64,000 bases of DNA, from assembly GCF_023101765.2 (NCBI RefSeq), contig NC_064217.1, positions 868,001 to 932,000 on the forward strand. Direction: 5' to 3'. Below, one piece after another: positions 11,565 to 24,676 of this stretch; the stretch's first letter is position 1; the number at the start of each line of letters is the position of its first letter. Below the pieces are notes generated by a model. That model did no database searches. It was given only the letters and a program-made list of their open reading frames with translations, and was not told the origin of the DNA. The translations under genes were made by a program, and so were the position numbers. Source of the DNA: Spodoptera frugiperda (lineage: Eukaryota; Arthropoda; Insecta; Lepidoptera; Noctuidae).

Positions 11565-14040
11565 TAATCATAGCGGCCGCCATCTTGGATTCCGTTGACA
11601 GTTGGACTCATTTAAATAATTATTTTCGTTCTTTTTTAGCTGCGTCAGGCTGGAGTGGCCGGTTCAATGTAATGGTTTAATGTTTTGGGTTTAATTGTTC
11701 GAAGGGTTACTTCTAATCGTGAGGGTTGGGAGTTCAGTTTATGAAGGTGGCGTGAAGGGACATTAGGGGCATCCATTTTATTAAGCTTTTCTGTTATTAC
11801 TGCTATTGTGGCCACGGTAGCGTGATAGGTTTAAGTACTTTTGAATTAATTTTAATACAAGTTCATAACATACTATTTTTTGTTATGTCCTTTTTTCAAC
11901 TACAATATTTATAATCACACCAATAATAATATTATAAAAACATAATCATTAGTGTGATATATAAAAATGTTAAAATTGGTTTGTTTGGTGGACGTTTGTC
12001 CGTCAATCACGCTGAAACTACTGAATGGATTTTGATGAAATTTGGTATGGGTATAGTATAATATTTATCCCACTGGGTGTGTATCCTTATTATTAGAATA
12101 TATACCAATGCCCATATTATTAAGAAGAAGACATCTATTTACTTTATTTTTACGTATAGTGACGAAAAACCGAAAATACCGAAAAATGATGATAAAAATT
12201 TTGTAATATTTTTGGTATTCCATTCTACTAAAGTGAATATACCCTCAATACAAATATTCCAAACTTCAAACATCATTCGACACGGACTCTACCTACATAA
12301 CTAACAAGGTAGAGCTCTCTGACACCCCTACCATCTCGTAATCTTTGTAGAGCAACTTCGCCTCTACAACTGTAATCAAATAGAGCATCTCTACACACAT
12401 TGTGCCGACTCTACATCTTAAAATAGAGTCGGAGGACGAGGCTCTTTAATTATGGATGGAAGGCATTTTCTTAGTATACTGAGGCTATTTTTAGATAGCT
12501 TGAGAGGTAGAGATAGTGAGATATTATATGACTCTATGCCAATTTTGTAGAGTTCATAAAAATGTTGATTTTGTTATCAACTTGAGTTTTTGGGTTCGAT
12601 GTTCGAGTTGGAAAAAATATCTTTAAATAATATTATTTATGTTTTCAGGCTATTATATAACTATTTCAATCTGAAAAATCATAAAAGGTTTTATGTTCAA
12701 TAATAAAATAGATATTACGAGTCTGTATAAATAATAATATACATTACCACGAAGTTAATTAGTTCTGCTATATTTAGTGATCCAGAGTTGGATCAAATAA
12801 ATCAACATTGGTTTAATATCAAACCGTTTCATTTGAACTATAAAGATATTTACTAATACTAATTAATTAAAACAAATAATTCGAGATCACTAAACAACCC
12901 ACAAACAGACAAACAAACACATTATTTACTGATGGAGCAAATTATTATTACATTGGTAAATAAAAAATAATTAATTTCTACATTGATATGCGAAAATAAA
13001 CCAAATAACGTTAGTAATAAAGTTAAAATTCACACACAGGTATTAAATACAAATAAAATTCTCCATGCATGAGATATACTGAAATTCATAGAAGTTTTTT
13101 TCTAAAATAAACCGTATAACAATGACGTCAAAGTTGGAATTCCTTTACGAAAGTCATCTGCGGTCGATCCCGATACAAAACAAAGCACCTGTGTGCTTGC
13201 GAAAAACGTTTTTGTAATTCCATCCGTACTGCGTAGGAATCAAGGTTGAAATTCGGTTAAATTATGAATTCCTGAATACGTTGTTGAGTTTTCTTATGTG
13301 GGTTGCGATGTCTTTTGTTATGGGAATAAGTGAAAATAATGATGACGTCACATGTATAATTGTGGTTAATTACACTCCTGTTAATTTAAACTGCCCTTAA
13401 TTAATTGTGTACATAATTGAATCGTCTTGTATTCAATGCGGTTTTCAAAATTTTCCAGTCGTTGAAAAGAGTCTGGAAATCTATCCTTTATTATATTTTA
13501 AAAGGATTTGCCTCATTAGGGATGATGGCTGATCTGATATACATATTTTAGTCTATCGGTTACGTAAAAATATCAGACACGTATTTTTTATTTTGTCGCA
13601 TAAGAAAACAATACTTATATAAAACCAATTAAATAGTAGTTAGAAATGGGAGCTACCTACGTCATGTACGAAACGTACCTACAAGTGACGTCACGCGATA
13701 TTTCAAATCAATATAAAATATCTTCGAATGTATTTGTTTCCGTAAGAAAATAACAAATAAGTGTCCAATGTTATTAAATTAATCTACCAGACGGGCATTA
13801 AAATAAATATTAGTCATCCACCCGGGACTTATGAGACGTGACATAACTGATGAAGAGTTTGCAATCTATTTAATATTTCAGAGAACAAAAGGTAATTCGG
13901 TAGGTGTCTATTTATGAAAATTTACATAATGGCATGAAGTGGCAATGGTATTGTGCTCATTATATTTCATTAAACTCGTCTCTTATTTACGAGGAAATTA
14001 TAGGAATATCTTGTTGTACTATCACTTATTCCACATTACA
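11565..14040. other. Non-coding, AT-rich
   Basis: A LINE-tail-like block (TGAAACTACTGAATGGATTT) lies at about 12,015. A patch with repeated TAGAG words lies at 12,300-12,560. No gene is seen. Confidence 0.5.
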
Positions 14041-14051
14041 ATACAAAGTGT

Positions 14052-14344
14052 TTTTTTTTTGTTGTCAAGCCATGCTTCGGCACGTATTGGCCGGCTCAAC
14101 TGAAGACCACGATCTCACCGGAAACCGACGTGAAATAACGTTTGCGTTGTGTGAGTGATGTTACCGGAGGCCCAATCCCCCCTTCTCAATCTTCCCAATC
14201 CCTGATTTCCCAAACAACCCCTAAATTCCTAACTCCCAAAAGGTTGACAACGCACTCGTAACGCCCTCTGGTGTCCATGGGCGGTGCCAATTGCTTACCA
14301 TCAGGTGATCCGTCTACTCATTTCCCGGCTTATACAAAAAAAAA
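14052..14344 (+). mobile_element. Poly(A)-tailed SINE-like repeat (family B) with 9-bp target duplication
   Basis: It runs from AGCCATGCTTCGGCACG through ACCGACGTGAAATAACG and ATTGCTTACCATCAGGTGAT to CCGGCTTATAC and a run of A. ACAAAGTGT flanks it directly (14,043-14,051 and 14,345-14,353). The A tail plus short duplication mark it as a retroposon. It encodes nothing; open frames across this family are accidental. Confidence 0.8.
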
Positions 14345-14359
14345 ACAAAGTGTACAATC

Positions 14360-17350
14360 AGCCTTCATTCAGCATTACCATTCAATCAGATTCGATATTT
14401 TATTGCCGTAGCTATACCTTTTGTACTTTTCGTGGCATTTATGAGCTGATTGAGTGTTGCTGGTGAAACCATTGTCGCATTGTTAGAGGCCATTTGTGAG
14501 CCGTGTCGTGGGTGTCATAAAGTATGGTATATACTTTGGTATTATTTATTGATACATATGTATATGTAATGTGCTTTTCATGACGTTATAATGGGGTATT
14601 GCCGCTTTCTTTAAGTAGTTGGATAATGTTTCGAAATTGTGTATTATGTTCTAATTTGTATACCCTTGAACTGAAGAATGCCATGTTGAACTCTTGTATT
14701 CTGACAGTGTTTTGTTATAAAGGTTAGGAGACATAAATTTAAAAAAAAAATGTATACTACATAGTATCTGATGAAACCAGACTTAGAGAAGAGAAAAGAG
14801 AAGTGCTTAAACTACCGACAATAAAATCAAAAGAAAGATCCAATGCAAAGGTATATTTTCGAAAACACTAAAGACGGACCTTTCCAATTTTTCCAGTTAA
14901 GAAAACCTCTTAGCTTTGTTCAGAAAGGCTAACAACAATCGACTTTCATCTATAATTGTAGATCCAAACACATGACAAAAGCAGTAATGTCTGAAACTTT
15001 TTGAAATGGGATGACCCTTGCCTGAAATGGCCTGAAATTGCCTGAAAAGGGCTCGAATTAATTTCCAGGGCTGTGTGTGTGGGTGGCGAGTTATTGACAA
15101 GTTACTGATGAACTAAGACATGTGTTACATACACATTGTATTGTTAGAAACTTTGTTAGTTATACTAAATTACTTTGATGATGGTTGTAGTGTGTCTAGG
15201 GGATGTTTCTAAGCAAGGAGTTTGGAATTTAATCTCCAGAAGCAATAAGGAATGATTATAACTAAATGGATCTAATTTCAAAGGTGTCGTGGTGGCCCGG
15301 AGGGTTTAAGACGCCCGCTTCTCATGTATGAGGGCGCGGGTTGGAAACCTACCATCGGCAAAACAGTAATGTGACTTATTCCATTTACTCTCAAATATTA
15401 TTTAGAGACCACTAGCAGGCGTTAAAAGAAAACATGATGATTTCAAACCCGGGCTTATAATTTTTAACAAATAATCTGCATAATGCAGAAATTGAAACCT
15501 CAGTTTCACTTACAACTGTAAAAGATGCCTCATTCATTGTGTAAGTTATATAGCAATCGTATTTTCATACCTTATAATTATCTAGGTAACCTCTGGAATA
15601 CGTTTTCGTCTCGACTTTTCCTTAAACTGGCAACCTTATTGATTTCCAATAAACCACGCCGAGGATAAAACGCGTCCTGAAACTTTTCTTCGACGTTGCA
15701 AAGCGTTGAGATCCTGAAAATTTTATGAGTTCGAAAAATTTAAGTCAGCGTTAAAATATTTATCGAAATAATGTTCAATTTTTCGAAATTTCCGCCATTG
15801 GTTGCAAAAGTACTTTAACTATTTAATGTGCACTTTTATTTTCATCTCAAGTTCATTTCCAGAGTCGGCCAATGTATTTTTTGCAAATTCGACTAACGAA
15901 ATTCTTAGTTATTGCTCTCAAAATGTCAATCGTATACGAATCACTTTAGATTAATAAACCGACAATTGAAGCACTCAATATGAAACTGCAATAACCTACT
16001 TACCCACTTTTAAAATTCCGAACATCACACGCTTATCTACATACCATACATACATACATACATACTCGTAGAATCTAAACTAATATATCCCGTACTAGCA
16101 CACCCATCTATTTATAAGCCGCATGTCCGGTCGCTTGCCGTGGGCGGTAATGTCCACAGAACCCTGACCTTTCCTCTAACATTATATTGTTACCCCACAC
16201 CAATATCTCAAAGTGACATGTGCGTAATTGTTTTTTTGTTTTTCCAACATTTTACTTACATATATATGTAACAATAGAATGACGTCATTAGGTGATGGTA
16301 CTCTTTAGTATCGCCCACGTGAAGCGTGATCTTTTAACATATTGTGTGAAATATGTGGAAAATTGTTTTGAAAGAAAACTGTTTGGTAATATTTTAGCTG
16401 AAAACTTTGCTTCTAATTAGACTAGTATGATTTACACATTGTCTTGTTACCTGATTGCATGTTATAAGTAAAAGACTCAATTTGCTTATAACACCTAGTA
16501 ACATCAAAAATATTCTGGATATAACAACTCTATTGACAATTTTAAAGGTTAATCACCATTCCATGGAGATAGCCTCGAAAAACACCATAACATCAAAAAA
16601 AAAAACAAATTCATCTGTTATGTCTACCACGATTCAAATTCACACTTCGAACGAACGAAACAAAAACAAGAAATTTCGTGCCAGCATTATTTGTATAAAT
16701 AACGAAATTCGTAAAGTAAACATCTGTTTATAAAATCGTCGACAAATCATAAAACTTTATTGTTGAAACCTTCATTCATTGTTCGTAATAACAAGCTATC
16801 AAACGCCAGTTGTGCCAGTAAGTGGCAACAAATGGCACCCATTTGCCTAACGTTCGGAGTGCACACGCAAACAACATGTATACACAAATGATCGCTAGTT
16901 TTAACTCTTTATTACACGCTTCGAGATCCATTAGTAACAAACGTAGACTTTGTATTATATGTTTAAGTAAACGATTTATGAATGAATTTTCTTTTGTTGA
17001 AAATTCTGCCAGGCAGATGTATTTTTCACTTTGAATGGGTACTTAGTTATCGATCAACTACAGTTATCGAGCACGATTTAGTCTAAATTTCATATAAACA
17101 AGTCTTACAGAAGCGAGATCAATACGTCTGTAAAGATTCTGAGTTAATCAATATAGCAAATTTCAACGGAATGACTCGAAGAGTAATCATAGAAATGGTA
17201 GTAGATAAATACAAAAACCGAAAGCGAGAGATCGTGTAGACGTTCCCCAATAAGATGGAGAGATCAGGGGCGGTCATGGTCGAGCTATGTAGGTTTTATA
17301 GCTCCTTCCCTCTTGCACTGCTCACTGATCGACCATTCTAACACAATTGT
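14360..17350. other. Non-coding
   Basis: Apart from SINE family F, it holds a short direct repeat (CCTGAAATGGCCTGAAATTG at 15,020), a CATA microsatellite (16,042-16,065) and unremarkable AT-rich DNA. The 92-codon frame at 16,455 is low-complexity. Confidence 0.5.
15283..15480 (+). mobile_element. tRNA-derived SINE (family F)
   Basis: GTGTCGTGGTGGCCCGGAGG and CGCGGGTTGGAAACCTACC form the A- and B-box-like head. The body continues to GGGCTTATAATTTTTAAC. Related copies lie at 46,263-46,440 and (3' part) 43,018-43,135. Confidence 0.6.
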
Positions 17351-17359
17351 AATAGCAGA

Positions 17360-17560
17360 CTAAGGCCCCAGTTGAAGGACTTATCCTCAAAACTTCACAC
17401 GGTTGTAAGAGACACGCTGGACAGAAACCGCTGGAGTCAGATCATCCACTCCAGATGCATCCCTGATGCTGATCAAATCCCTAAGGATTTAGGACATAAG
17501 GGAACAACCAGGTTAGAGAGAGAGAGAGAGAAATACAAAATGAACCTCCGTTACTACCTA
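17360..17560 (+). pseudogene. Possible C-terminal LINE ORF2 remnant
   Basis: The frame reads VVRDTLDRNRWSQIIHSRCI before a GA microsatellite (17,513-17,533). A segment of the form A..DR..WR.II is common at the C-terminus of RTE-type reverse transcriptases. Only about 40 residues are informative, with nothing recognisable upstream, so this is tentative. Confidence 0.3.
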
Positions 17561-18134
17561 CCTAAACTCCAAACCCAAACACAGAAACTACAAGCAGACA
17601 ATATTCATCCCAAAAGATATTCACCTCACTCGTAAAATATGTACGTACCGCCTAGCGAGTACCAAAAAGGTATACAGAGAGGCATTCCACAAAGCAAATC
17701 TAGCGTATACCTGCGTGCCTAAAAATAACCAAATTTTCGTGTTTACTCCGCGTTGTGTGCTCAAAATTTATACGTTTGTTGAGGAGTCCTTTGCTGAATA
17801 ATTCATGCAGTGGGATATTTTTATGAGGCTGGCTTATAAGGTGCGAGTAAACTAGAGCGATTCTGTACAATGTCAGTTTTACACCTCTGTAGATCACAGT
17901 TAAATTGACATTTCTTAACTACTACATTAACAAAGAGAGTACGACTTAGTAATTTACTCAATTTAATTTTCTACTCATAAGTCCAATAGATATACGTTCA
18001 TAATTGTGTTTTGTCGATAATACTATCGATGTTGATAATGTTTGATTGTAAACAAAGGATTAAAGTGAAGATAATTTTTGTTTTTACGAAAATTATCTGC
18101 AGTTTAGTGACCATTGATGTTGAAATTATTTCAA

Positions 18135-18275
18135 AACTAGCTTCCGCCAGCGGCTCCGCCCGCGGACCTGTGGCATAAAACGTGTCTTATATGTTATTCC
18201 AAACCATAATCTACTGTTGTTACTCTAACAAACTCACAAACATTCGCATTTATAATATTAGTAAGAAGTAAGATA
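18135..18275 (+). repeat. LINE/RTE-type 3' tail repeat
   Basis: CTAGCTTCCGCCAGCGGCTC to CATTCGCATTTATAATATTA; same family as 829-1,000. Confidence 0.55.
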
Positions 18276-18892
18276 ACATTGACAAAAAATTATATTAGGT
18301 ACATACCTAATTACAGTTAAACATCGACAATTATCACCTATATCATCAAAAGATAATAAATAGGGGTTGCTTCGCAAAGATTAATAGAAAAATCGTGACT
18401 CGTAATATTTGTTTATTGATTTGATTAATTAGTTTTAATATGCCACAATAATAAATACTTTATTGTTAACACTATTTACAAGATAACAAAAAAAAAATAA
18501 GAAAGAAAGTCATTTTTGGTATTTCTTCTGTTAGGGGCAGCCTTGTCACCGAAATTGTTGTTTCGGGTCTCGGTGTGATGTGTAGGTATGTGAACTTGTA
18601 TGTTTGTAAACACTCACGATATAGAAGAAAATCCTAGTGTCAACGTTTTTTAAAAAATAAGGAAGAAGTATTAATAATGCCGTAAAGTCTAACTAAAACA
18701 GTTTTACAAGAAGGATAAATAAATATCCCAGTCAACAGCCACCCTAAGAATCTCATATGTGTCTGTTGGTACGTGATAGTGAAATGGTATGTGAGTCCGC
18801 ATATTATGTTGGTATTTTACTACAATATTAGGAAAGGATAGTGGGTAAATATTCCTGGATATTCAATTAACTCACTATTATAAATTCAATTA

Positions 18893-18966
18893 TCTCTATG
18901 GTATAAGCCGGTAAACGAACGGACGGATTACCTGATGGTAAGCAATAGCCACCCATTGACACCCGG
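18893..18966 (-). repeat. Family B fragment (3' end)
   Basis: TCTATGGTATAAGCCGGTAA to CACCCATTGACACCCG. It ends directly at a hairpin-family fragment (18,967-19,040). Confidence 0.65.
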
Positions 18967-19415
18967 AGGTCCCTCTGTGACTCGAAACTAGTAGAGCTTT
19001 TGTCAATATATTTACGTGAATAAACCGTTATTTTTAGGTAATACTGACAGAAGTCGATGGAACTTAATCGGTAACCATCATGTTCTATAAAGACTTTTGA
19101 AGTGAAATTTCTGATTATTAATAAAGTTTGTATTATAAATAACTTTCATCTAAATCGCCACCAATGTCTAGGTAACTTAAATCTAACTAATTGGCTAACT
19201 TAGATCTAGTGTCGAATTAACAGAAAGTATAAAAACATAACAACATCCAATGATTTATGTCTGGTAATTTACACGCAAACTACGCTCCACGCGGTAATTT
19301 AACGCTGTTTTGTTACCTTTCACAAAACGATGTTCGTTTTAATTACAATTAATTTCAAACTTCATTAAAATGATTTATTGCAAATAAAAATAGATAATTG
19401 TATTCATCAATATCA

Positions 19416-19624
19416 CGGAAGCGCCTCAAAGAGCCATCAGACCACCACATAAGGGACAAAGTAGGCCTGATGTCTTATCCAGAGCTGCGGACTACCTAGC
19501 CGGTTTACCGGGCCTCCTATTCGAAAAGCAGGAGAAGGAACGGGGTGGTTTTTAGTCTGGCACTCTCTCTCGCCTCGCCCTACGCGGGAGAAGTCAGTGG
19601 ATGGATTTCTCCCATCAAAAAAAA
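19416..19624 (+). mobile_element. Solo 3' UTR of the R1-like LINE, with 12-bp target duplication
   Basis: CCTCAAAGAGCCATCAGACC to GAAGTCAGTGGATGGATTTC and an A tract, matching the 3' UTR of the LINE at 53,562. It is flanked by TCATCAATATCA (19,404-19,415 and 19,625-19,636). It has no coding part, so it is an extreme 5' truncation. Confidence 0.85.
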
Positions 19625-21469
19625 TCATCAATATCAGCCCGTTTTAAAATAATCCTATAAAACGCATTAACTATACAATTCTAACCTTTCACATGATTAC
19701 TGATTATTACCGAAATTTCGCGACATAGAAAATAGCTTCACCACGATCTATTATTCAGGAAGGTTTCATTCGAACGTTGAGTGTTCGCTGAACGGCCGTT
19801 GCCTGAAAAATTCATGCTGTATCATGGAGAATACCGGTTCACGTATATTTGGAAATGTGGTGTGTGAAAATAAGTTTTAAGTTAACCATCGCATTAATAA
19901 TAATACGTAGTTAAAGTTTGTAAACTTACTCATGATACAGGGGAAAATTTTAATCAAAGATAATGTTTAAAAAGTATTCTATATTTTGTAGTTTAGCAGT
20001 ATATCACAGAATTATGAGTCTCCTTTGGGTACAATCAAAAAGTGTAATAATACCATATCTACACTTTGGAACGAACAAATAGCTTCACTAGAGGACTGAC
20101 CGACAGACAGACATTTTGTTCTTTTATTATATTTGCTTTAACGTTCAAAAGTGACTTCCCAGTCTATTTGAAATAGATAATTTTCATTTGACTTTGACCA
20201 AACATTAGAAGAATAACGTGCAGGTTTTCGTTTTTTCACTGTAATCAACTGAGCACAAATAAAATAAAAACATTTGCTAATCCCAGTAGAAGTATTTATT
20301 GTCCACAGAAAATACAAAAACCGGTTTAATCAAAACCGTAATGTCCACAGAAAATACGGTGCTGGTTAATCAAGAGATTATCCTCTATTACAAAAACAAG
20401 GAAAGAATAAATGAATTGGAAATTCCAGGACATTAAAAATACGAGAGTTAGTCGCAGTCGCTAATGGATGGTGTTGCAAACGATTATATTCAAATGGATT
20501 TCCATGTAACCGGCGAACCGGTAATGGTGCAGGAAAACTTTTCACTTCGGAAAAATTTACGGCTTTCTAGTTCGGGGGACAAAGGTTTCGAAGTTAAAAT
20601 TTGGAATATTTTATCTGTTATAGATGGTGTAGTATAGTCATTCCTTTGTCATGTTTGAATGTGAGTTTTAATAGTTTGTTAATAACTAGCGATACGGACG
20701 CGGTTTTACTAGCTCTGTTAGCGTCTATCGCGATTGATCGTAGCGTGATGTTTTATAGCAAAATATGAAATATGATGAAAACCTCTAGGCAATTCCCACG
20801 TTTGCGGTTCTACACAAATATCTACCAAAACGGACAATTAGGTCAGTGGGTCATCTTAGGGGTGGATTTTTGAAACCACAAATGAATTTCGAGTTACTTT
20901 TAACAACGTATACACTACAATAGTGTCAGACAAAAATGAAACTAAAACTTTAGAACTGAAAGATGAACATGCCTTTAAAATCTCTGATCGTATTAATGTA
21001 AAATCCTTCAAGATCATAACTTGTGGAAAAATCTTAGGAAAATATGACATAAATACGTTACCAGTAAGGTCCAATTTGGCGTAGCAAATTACAGAAAACT
21101 CATAAATAAAACAGTCTTCATTAACTACAAAAAAAAAAAATTAAGACAATATAAACAGCACATAATTCATGTTTCACTAAAAAAATATAGACATAGAAGG
21201 TAACAAAGTGAATTACATCTTCTCATACATTATGGATGCGGGACAAATCCAATTCAATTGGTATTTTACGAGATAAACAACACGTTTCGTTGCTCGGCTC
21301 AATTCGGAGATTTTCACGAAAACAAAGAAGATTTCATTGTTTGGTGAGAACATTTTTTATAGCCAAGTAAAGCATGAAGTACTGTTTTTACTTGTAAGTG
21401 TATTTAACATGTCTTTTACTGAAAAGAAAGAAACAAACATACTTCTTACTAGATGCTGTATCTATGAAT

Positions 21470-21725
21470 CCCGACCCGGAGTTACGGACTACCTAGAAGG
21501 TTACCGAAGTTCCAGCTTGAAGAGTAGGATTAGGTACGTGATGGTTTTTAGTCATAATGGGTCTGACAATCCCTCACGTCTCACTCAAGGCGGTAAAAGT
21601 CATATGATGATATTGTCAATAATAGAGGGATTGCCAGACTCTTGCTGGAAAACGCACCCCGTTCCTACTCCTGCTTTTCTAGCCGGAACCCCGGTAACTC
21701 GCTCAGCTGTCCGTAGCGCGAGATC
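21470..21725. repeat. Two fragments of the R1-like LINE tail in opposite orientation
   Basis: 21,470-21,620 reads + (GGAGTTACGGACTACCTAGA ... AAAGTCATATGATGAT). 21,645-21,725 reads - (CCCGTTCCTACTCCTGCTTT ... CGGTAACTCG). The 132-codon frame across them is accidental. Confidence 0.6.
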
Positions 21726-22798
21726 AAGAGTTTAATGAAATCATTAATTACTCCCAAACTTAATCAACAAAAGCCGTGAAAGAACAACTTCAAAGAGACT
21801 AACAAAACGGACAGTTCAAATGACATAAAAGCAACAGAACAGTCACAGTAACTTATTCATTAACACCCACTCCACACAAAGTGTTTACTTAACTAAGTAA
21901 TAATTAAGTTTCAAATAAGCAAAGTGAAGTGGACTTTAAAAGTTTTACTGGAAAGTCTTGAATTGTCTGGCGTAACACTTTGGACTTTGGACTTTGTAGG
22001 ACAAGCCACTTCAGGTGAGAAATGTTTATCCTAACCCAGACTTAGCACATAAACTTAACTTGAAACATGTTTCAAGGTCTTGAAAAGTTCTTCTAACGTT
22101 AACCCAAAATAAGTTGGAGAGACTTTAGTCCAGATTCAACTGAATACTGGTTTGTTGTGATGGTGACGGTTGCCGGTAACTTCAATGCATTAGATACTAC
22201 AAGGGTTCTTAAAAGGTTACATCGGGTAAAACATTTCTAATGTGAATCATTTCAAGAATTGTAGGAGAATCACCTAAACCACCATAAAATGGTAACAATA
22301 AAATATGAAACATCTGCAATTCATTTCATAACTGAATCGTATTAGACTTCAATGTTACCATTTACCATCACCATATTGGTTAGAAATGAAAACGTATTCC
22401 AGCAGTGTCTTAAAAATCCATATCGGCACATAAAAAATGTTAACTTTAACGTAAAAGGATCTTAAAAGACTGACTGACTGACTTATCGGATGAAATATTA
22501 CCCAGTTTTTTGTATTCGACAAAACATTGAAAATATGTATCGTATATTTTCCTAACACATAACCTGAAACAGTCGACCATTAATCATAAAATCCATAAAC
22601 CACTCGACGGACAAATGATGACACATCACTCTCACATCGTGCCCCAATTTTTCCCTCCAAACTATCCATTGATATGTCACATTCACCATTTTCGTCACCA
22701 AACCGATTTATTAAAATCCCTCTTATATGAGTACGCTTTTTATGTTTTTGCTGACAGTTTCACATAAGTCCATGTTTAAGTGTGGGAGTTGATTCCCG

Positions 22799-23088
22799 TG
22801 TGGGATAGCCATGCTTTAGCACGAATGGGCTTGCTCGAACGAGTGATACCACGGCCTCACAGAAAACCGACGTGAAACAACGCTTGCGTTATGTTTCGTT
22901 GTATGAGTGAGGTTACCGGAGGCCCAATTTCTTCCCATTTCCCGTTTGCCGCACAACAAACCTTTAAATACCTAACCCCCAAAAGGCAACCGGCAACGCA
23001 CTTGTACCGTCTCTGGTGTTTCAATATTGCCCATGGGCGGCGGCGATTGCTTACCATCACGTTACGTGTTTCATAAAAAATAAAAAAG
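22799..23088 (+). mobile_element. Family B repeat, full copy
   Basis: It has the same order of landmarks: AGCCATGCTTTAGCACGAAT, AAAACCGACGTGAAACAACG, GCGATTGCTTACCATCA, and an A-rich tail after TTTCAT. Confidence 0.75.
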
Positions 23089-23345
23089 GTCCTATTTTTG
23101 CGTCCATTGTTATGTCTCTTGCAGATCTTTTTAAAGCTATTTAAATAGGCCCAGCATCATCTAAAAAACGTTCCTTCAAAATCTGCCCTAGTTGTAAAAC
23201 ACATCCAATTAGGCTTTTGTTTCTTTTGCGTGGGATGGGTCTTGATTTTGTTCCCCTTTTCATGCTAAGCTGGTATTAATTTTTGTGAAACCTTGAGACA
23301 ACCTTCACCCCTCACTATGTGGGTGTATTGGTAAATCGTATTCCT

Positions 23346-23453
23346 TTTTAAAAGGCACCGCAACTGTTACTCCTCTGGTGTTGCGGGTATCTATGGGCAG
23401 CGCTGATCGCTTAACATGAGGTGATACGTCAGATCATTTGTCCTATTCCATAA
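23346..23453 (+). repeat. Family B fragment (3' end)
   Basis: CCTCTGGTGTTGCGGGTATC to CCTATTCCATAAAAAA, diverged. Confidence 0.6.
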
Positions 23454-23705
23454 AAAATCTCACTTTTCCAATGCGCAAAATTAACCATCCTACCTAACCT
23501 ATCTTGCTTTACGAATTTTTAAATTTCCGTAACATTTTCCACTACATTCCAGCGTCTCATGAACACCAATCACTCTCGTATCCATCAGACCGACACAAAT
23601 TCACCGCAAAATAAGACAACAGCCATTGAAATGTAAATCACACAGAATCCCATTGAAACACGAACGTCACTCGTTGACATATTGACGTGCAAGCGATAAG
23701 ATACG

Positions 23706-23785
23706 GACAATTACTACTTAATTTCAAAAGCGAACATGGTAAGCGATACAAATTTTATAACACCATAAATGGCTATAATAATGTA
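23706..23785 (+). repeat. 80-bp direct repeat flanking a SINE, left copy
   Basis: It begins GACAATTACTACTTAATTTC. It is 95% identical to 24,059-24,138 by eye (four mismatches, no gaps). Confidence 0.9.
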
Positions 23786-24058
23786 ACGTGACGTAACGTC
23801 ACGCCTTTTATCCCCGAAGGGGTAGGCAGAGGTGCACATTACAGGTAATGCCGCTATACACCGACTTTGTGTTATAAGTCCCATGTAATATGGGTTGAGC
23901 CTATTGCCATACACTGGACACAATTCCAGACTCCGTGATACTACTGAGAAAATTTCCAAAACCCGAAAAAAGCCTAGTAAAACTTTGCCCGACCCGGAAA
24001 TCGAACCCGAGACCCCTTGCCCGGCAGTCGCACTTGCGGCCACTCGACTAACGATGCA
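23786..24058 (-). mobile_element. tRNA-derived SINE (family A) between 80-bp direct repeats
   Basis: This is a full-length copy on -. The head TCGTTAGTCGAGTGGCCGCA sits near 24,055, with B box GGTTCGATTTCCGGG in intact form, and the tail GGCGTGACGTTACGTCACGT sits near 23,790. It is bounded by two direct copies of an 80-bp sequence (23,706-23,785 and 24,059-24,138) that differ at only four positions. Confidence 0.85.
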
Positions 24059-24138
24059 GACAATTACTACTTAATTTCAAAAGCAAAAATGGTAACCGAT
24101 ACAAATTTTATAACACCATAAATGGCTTTAATAATGTA
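24059..24138 (+). repeat. 80-bp direct repeat flanking a SINE, right copy
   Basis: This is the second copy of the 80-bp unit, starting directly at the tRNA-like end of the SINE. Confidence 0.9.
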
Positions 24139-24540
24139 TTGTATATTATGAACACCATACTCAAAGATAAGTCTATCATAAATGGATTTACAAGATAAAA
24201 CTTTGTTTAATCGCTAATATTAAACACGTGTCGCGTGTGTGGTCAGCAAGATATATTATGGTGGTAATCTGCAAAAGATTAGCTATTTACGTCACCATGA
24301 TTTAATGTTGGTCTATCGGCTAAAAATACATCGGTAAGCATATGGTGTTAGTTCTACCATCCTTGTTATAATAGTGATAATGTGTGAATCTTTTACGGTA
24401 GATAAGTGATTTACGATTTTTTTAAAACACTTTTTATTTTGGTACGAGCCAAAGACATCAGACAAAGATCTTTGATACAAATCTATAGTAAATCTTGCTT
24501 TACTTTTATAATAACTATCGTGAGACATAAATTAACAAAA

Positions 24541-24676
24541 TCACAGTTTACTCACCTACGTTAATGCAAAAAAGGCTCTACTAGTTTCGAGTCACAGAGA
24601 GACTCTTTGTCATGAGCACTCTGTGACTCGAAACTAGTAGAGCTTTTCTCCATTAATGTATGAAAGTAAACCGTGA
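24541..24676. mobile_element. Hairpin MITE with 58-bp arms
   Basis: The left arm 24,541-24,599 (TCACAGTTTACTCACC ... GTTTCGAGTCACAGAG) and the right arm 24,619-24,676 (CTCTGTGACTCGAAACTAGT ... AGTAAACCGTGA) are inverted copies with a 19-base loop. Half-copies lie at 5,025-5,105 and 18,967-19,040. Confidence 0.75.
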
